Below, in pieces: positions 60,730-64,000 of a stretch of 64,000 nucleotides of DNA. Position 1 is the stretch's first letter; each line of letters starts with the position of its first letter. The notes under the pieces are model-generated. The model did no database searches, was not told the origin of the DNA, and worked only from the letters and a program-made list of their open reading frames with translations. The position numbers and the translations under genes are program-made. This DNA comes from Archegozetes longisetosus (taxonomy: Eukaryota; Arthropoda; Arachnida; Sarcoptiformes; Trhypochthoniidae). Location: NCBI GenBank assembly GCA_018873245.2, contig JAEMBT020000008.1, positions 9,837,172 to 9,901,171 of the forward strand. Reading direction: 5' to 3'.

Positions 60730-62759
60730 ATGTCGAGTCATTTTAATCAAGTAAAGACTATATTAAAAACAATAATAGTGATAAACCTATTAATCATCAA
60801 TATTTTTTGTTCTGAACTAACTTTCAGTCATTCGGTTAATGATTGCTATCACTTATGCTTCACAATTGAATCATGCGTCAAAGAATGTCAGTCAGGTTTT
60901 GGATCACATGCTGATACTCATAACCCAATTGCTACGAAAAAGAAAGATACGAATGGCGATGAAGATAATTCATTACAAGATACTGAAAAAAAACTACTGA
61001 TAATAAGAAAGATGCCAAGTCTTTTCAAGGATCAAGTGCGTTCGAGAGTCCACTGCATTGTGGACTTAGAGATCGCGTTGGAACTAATTCTCTATTCAGG
61101 AATAGGAATAGACATATGGGTAGAATTGTTGGAGGTATGGATTCGGTTAGATATGAAGCTTGTTTTGAGAGTTTTTGTTGTTTTTGCACTAGGCGAAGAT
61201 GCAGAACCTCATGAGTTTCCATGGCTCGCGTCTCTTCAGTTGAATAGAGAGGGAAAGTCATTGAAACATTTTTGTGGCGCTTCTATTCTTAACGAATATT
61301 ATATTCTGACTGCAGCCCATTGTCTTGATAAGTAATTCATTTTATTACCTATTTATTTTTAACCAGATATAACAATAGAATTAGGCTTTATTTGTTTTAA
61401 GGACACCTATTGTTGCGGGTCGTGCTCACGTTTAATTCGAGTTAAGATTTAGTTGTACCGAATAAGACTAAACATAAGCCAAGTTAAACTTATGGAAAAT
61501 CATTGATGACCTTGATCTGCAACAATAGATTGTTTAAAAATGAAATAAAGCTTAAAATTTATTCATTATTTAGATGTATAGTATATTAATGACAAACATG
61601 ATTAACTTAGGGTTAAATGTATCTGAATAACAATTTTTCTCTATTTTCAAGTGCATCAATCAATAGAACGCATGAAAGTTTTTTATGGTTATCGATTCTC
61701 GTTTTAATAACTAAGCATTTTTTCTTAATCTAATAGCTTGATGGGAAAAGAAAGTACAGTTGTTATAAAAGCTGGAATCAACAACTGGCAACAAACAGCT
61801 CAAACTATCATACCAGACAAGTTCATAGTTCACGAGGGATGGAATGCCGATCAACAAGTCAATGACATTTCATTGATTAGAGTCAAAAGTCCAATCAAAT
61901 ACACACTCAATAGTCGACAACAATTTACTGTGAATGCCATATGTCTGACAGAACAGAATAGTGAGCCGAGAGGCCGCTGCCAACTGGCCGGCTGGGGACA
62001 GTTGGGCGAGAATAAAGCTAACTCTGAATGGCTACAGAAAATAACACTTCCAATTTGGGACAGACATAAGTGTGCCATAAATTATAGAGAATATATGAGT
62101 ATTCATAGTACCCATATCTGTGCCGGCGGTCAAGGAGGTCAAGATTCTTGTCTAGTATGTATTGACTCTTAAAATATTCTATAAATCACTGCAGAATATT
62201 CTGTTATATCCTAATAAAAGCCAGCTCTTAGCAAATTTGCAAAAGAATTGAAGTCTCATGAATTGCAAGTTTTATGACTTTTAGTATTTAAAAGCTTTTA
62301 GACTTTAAACATAGTTCAATATTGAATAGGATACTGAGATATTAGATTTTATAAAATAATGATTGATTGATAGAAACGAATTTGACTTAAATATGGGTTG
62401 TCGTGCACAATATTGTCTGCGACCATTTACTGAAACACTATTTCATAAGTTTAGGTTTAGATTGGAGGTCTACCTTTCAATACTTCCTAACCTTAACCTA
62501 AACATTAATGTGATCTGCGGTAAAAGGCACAACTATCCATTCTAAAGCTTAAATTCTTTTACTAATTATTATCTTATTTAATTTGGGAGATATTGATACT
62601 TAGGGTGATTCTGGTGGACCACTGATACAAACGAGAGGCGTGCGATCTTATCAAATAGGTTTGGTATCATTCGGCGTACCCTGTGCTGTAAAAGGATTAC
62701 CCGGAGTTTATACACACTTGGGTAAATTTTCGGATTGGACTAAAAAAAATATGGTTTGA
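60730..62759 (+). CDS. Secreted trypsin-like serine protease (S1 family)
   Basis: An extracellular trypsin-type endopeptidase made as a zymogen. Exons: 60730-61134, 61193-61331, 61737-62154, 62604-62759. A hydrophobic segment near the start ([13 protein letters not shown]) is the signal peptide or anchor. A Cys-containing propeptide follows, then the activation site RIVGG split by the first intron. The catalytic triad is complete: His in TAAHC, Asp in DISLI, Ser in GDSGGP. Asp in QDSCL, six residues before the catalytic Ser, and Gly in SFG predict cleavage after Arg or Lys. The first exon needs one base more at an A8 run (60985-60992): before it the frame carries the signal peptide, after it the [13 protein letters not shown] reading. 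With that base the protein has 372 residues. Confidence 0.85.
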
Positions 62760-64000
62760 ATTGATAAATAAGCGCTTGGGCTAAATTAAACGAAAATTAG
62801 TTCAATAAATTTTACATTATATGTAATTTTCAATAATTTGTTACTCAAAATAAAGTTTAAATAAACATTCTTTTCTAAAAAGAAAAGTTTTGTCTAGTTT
62901 CATTTGTTTGGTAAAAATCACCAAGACTTGTTAAAATTGATCCTCATCGTTATTTATTCAGATTAAAATTTCTACTTGGATTCTTAATTTTACACCACCA
63001 TTTTATGAATCGTTTCAAAAACGTTAACCGTTTCTATTGAACAGGCAAACTCTTGGCACATTTGCCCAGATAAAATAATTTGAATCTTAGACATCAAATA
63101 GAGACAGAGCATTCTGGCATCTGTTGACTTTCGCATTAATATCTAACAATTTTTCAATCAGAAGTAAAATCTAATGATGAATAACAGAAAAGACGGTAGT
63201 ACACTTGCCCTCAAAGCTTACGAGTTTGACCTATTTTAATTCAAGGGTGCAATAACTATTATCAGTTTGAGTAAATAAGTTATCTTCTATCAATTTCTCC
63301 CATGTCATTAACTACTTTTAATTAGTTATTTTAAGCTTCAAATTTTTGATAAAATTGATCCTCAATTATTAACCCGAAAAATATAGTAGAATGGTAAACA
63401 TCAATGGAAAATTTTCTTAACAACTTTTGAAATTGCAAGACTAGAAAATAGGTCTAAGATAGAAAATAGGATAAGAATAACACTTGTTTTGACTGAAAAT
63501 TGTTTTTCAAACAGAATTGTTTTTCATTACTATAATTAGCTTTTATATCTGCACATATTTCGAATTACCATATCTAATTTGCTTATTATAAGAATAAATA
63601 ATTTATATTGAATCCCTGTTCTTTTTCATGCAAAACGAATAACATAGCTAACAATTTATTATAACAATTTTCACTTGTAACACTTGTAATGCAAAATTCT
63701 TTATACATAGAAATTATTAGTTAGATCTCGCCACTTAGATCCAAATTCTCTGTCTGCGAATATTTATAGGTTAAACAGTGTCTAATTAGTATATTCCTTT
63801 TTGTTTAATAAAATCTCAAATTTTACTCAAAGAACCGCAATCAAACGTAATAAATTTTGGACCTCTGGAATTCAAATTAATTTGAATTAAATGTTTGTTA
63901 GTTATTATAAGATCTGAATAAAGGCTTCACAACTTAAACAGTTTAAGAAACTCCTAAAACTAGTGAGTCATATATCATTCGAAAGAAGGTTCAATTTTGA
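62760..64000. other. Downstream region, nothing else recognised
   Basis: A+T-rich 3' flank of the protease gene. The last 30 bases contain CATATATCATTCGAAAGAAG, resembling the dispersed repeat word seen at 17.2 and 42.2 kb. Confidence 0.35.
62849..62865 (+). terminator. Probable polyadenylation signals of the protease gene
   Basis: Two AATAAA hexamers (62849-62854 and 62860-62865) lie about 100 bases after the stop codon, at the usual distance for 3' end formation. The cleavage site is not marked by any other feature. Confidence 0.5.

Overview
The window is eukaryotic: A+T-rich, with small genes in many short exons separated by GT-AG introns (most about 50-250 bp), a (CA)(TA)(GA) microsatellite and many decayed DNA transposons. 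The ionotropic-receptor (IR) chemoreceptor genes, a trypsin-like secreted protease, and fragments of protein kinase and RCC1-repeat genes point to an arthropod, most likely a chelicerate such as a mite. That placement is inference from gene families only. No prokaryotic features, rRNA, tRNA or CRISPR were recognised.

Layout. 1-17 kb is an IR cluster on the minus strand. It holds two multi-exon copies (8.2-6.5 kb and 14.6-12.9 kb), at least four pseudogene fragments, and inserted transposons: a nested Tc1/foldback composite at 4.7-6.3 kb and a hAT-type MITE with a perfect target duplication at 9.9-10.4 kb. At 20.2-21.1 kb is a GC-richer single-exon gene with a cysteine string. At 23.7-27 kb lie a small RING-CH (MARCH-like) membrane protein gene and a multi-pass membrane protein gene, the second with a solo LTR just upstream.

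28-48 kb carries the most striking content: two neighbouring minus-strand genes that together hold the domains of one BRWD/PHIP protein. The gene at 48.2-43.9 kb has the WD40 region and a bromodomain resembling BRWD bromodomain 2. The gene at 33.1-28.1 kb has the BRWD middle region and bromodomain 1. Both end in the same C2H2 zinc-finger module, and a third copy of that module, with a PHD finger and an AT-hook, starts the second gene. Between them lie a hAT element with degraded target duplications (38.2-40.6 kb), MITEs and a dead kinase gene.

49-60 kb is mainly transposon relics, an 8-cysteine secreted protein gene in four exons (53.6-52.9 kb), an unexplained GC-rich island (56.7-57.3 kb) and a dead RCC1/kinase locus. 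60.7-62.8 kb is a four-exon trypsin-like protease.

Exon models were built by hand from splice signals, reading phase and similarity between copies. Two conserved genes each need one extra base near an A-run to stay in frame, which suggests homopolymer errors in the assembly.
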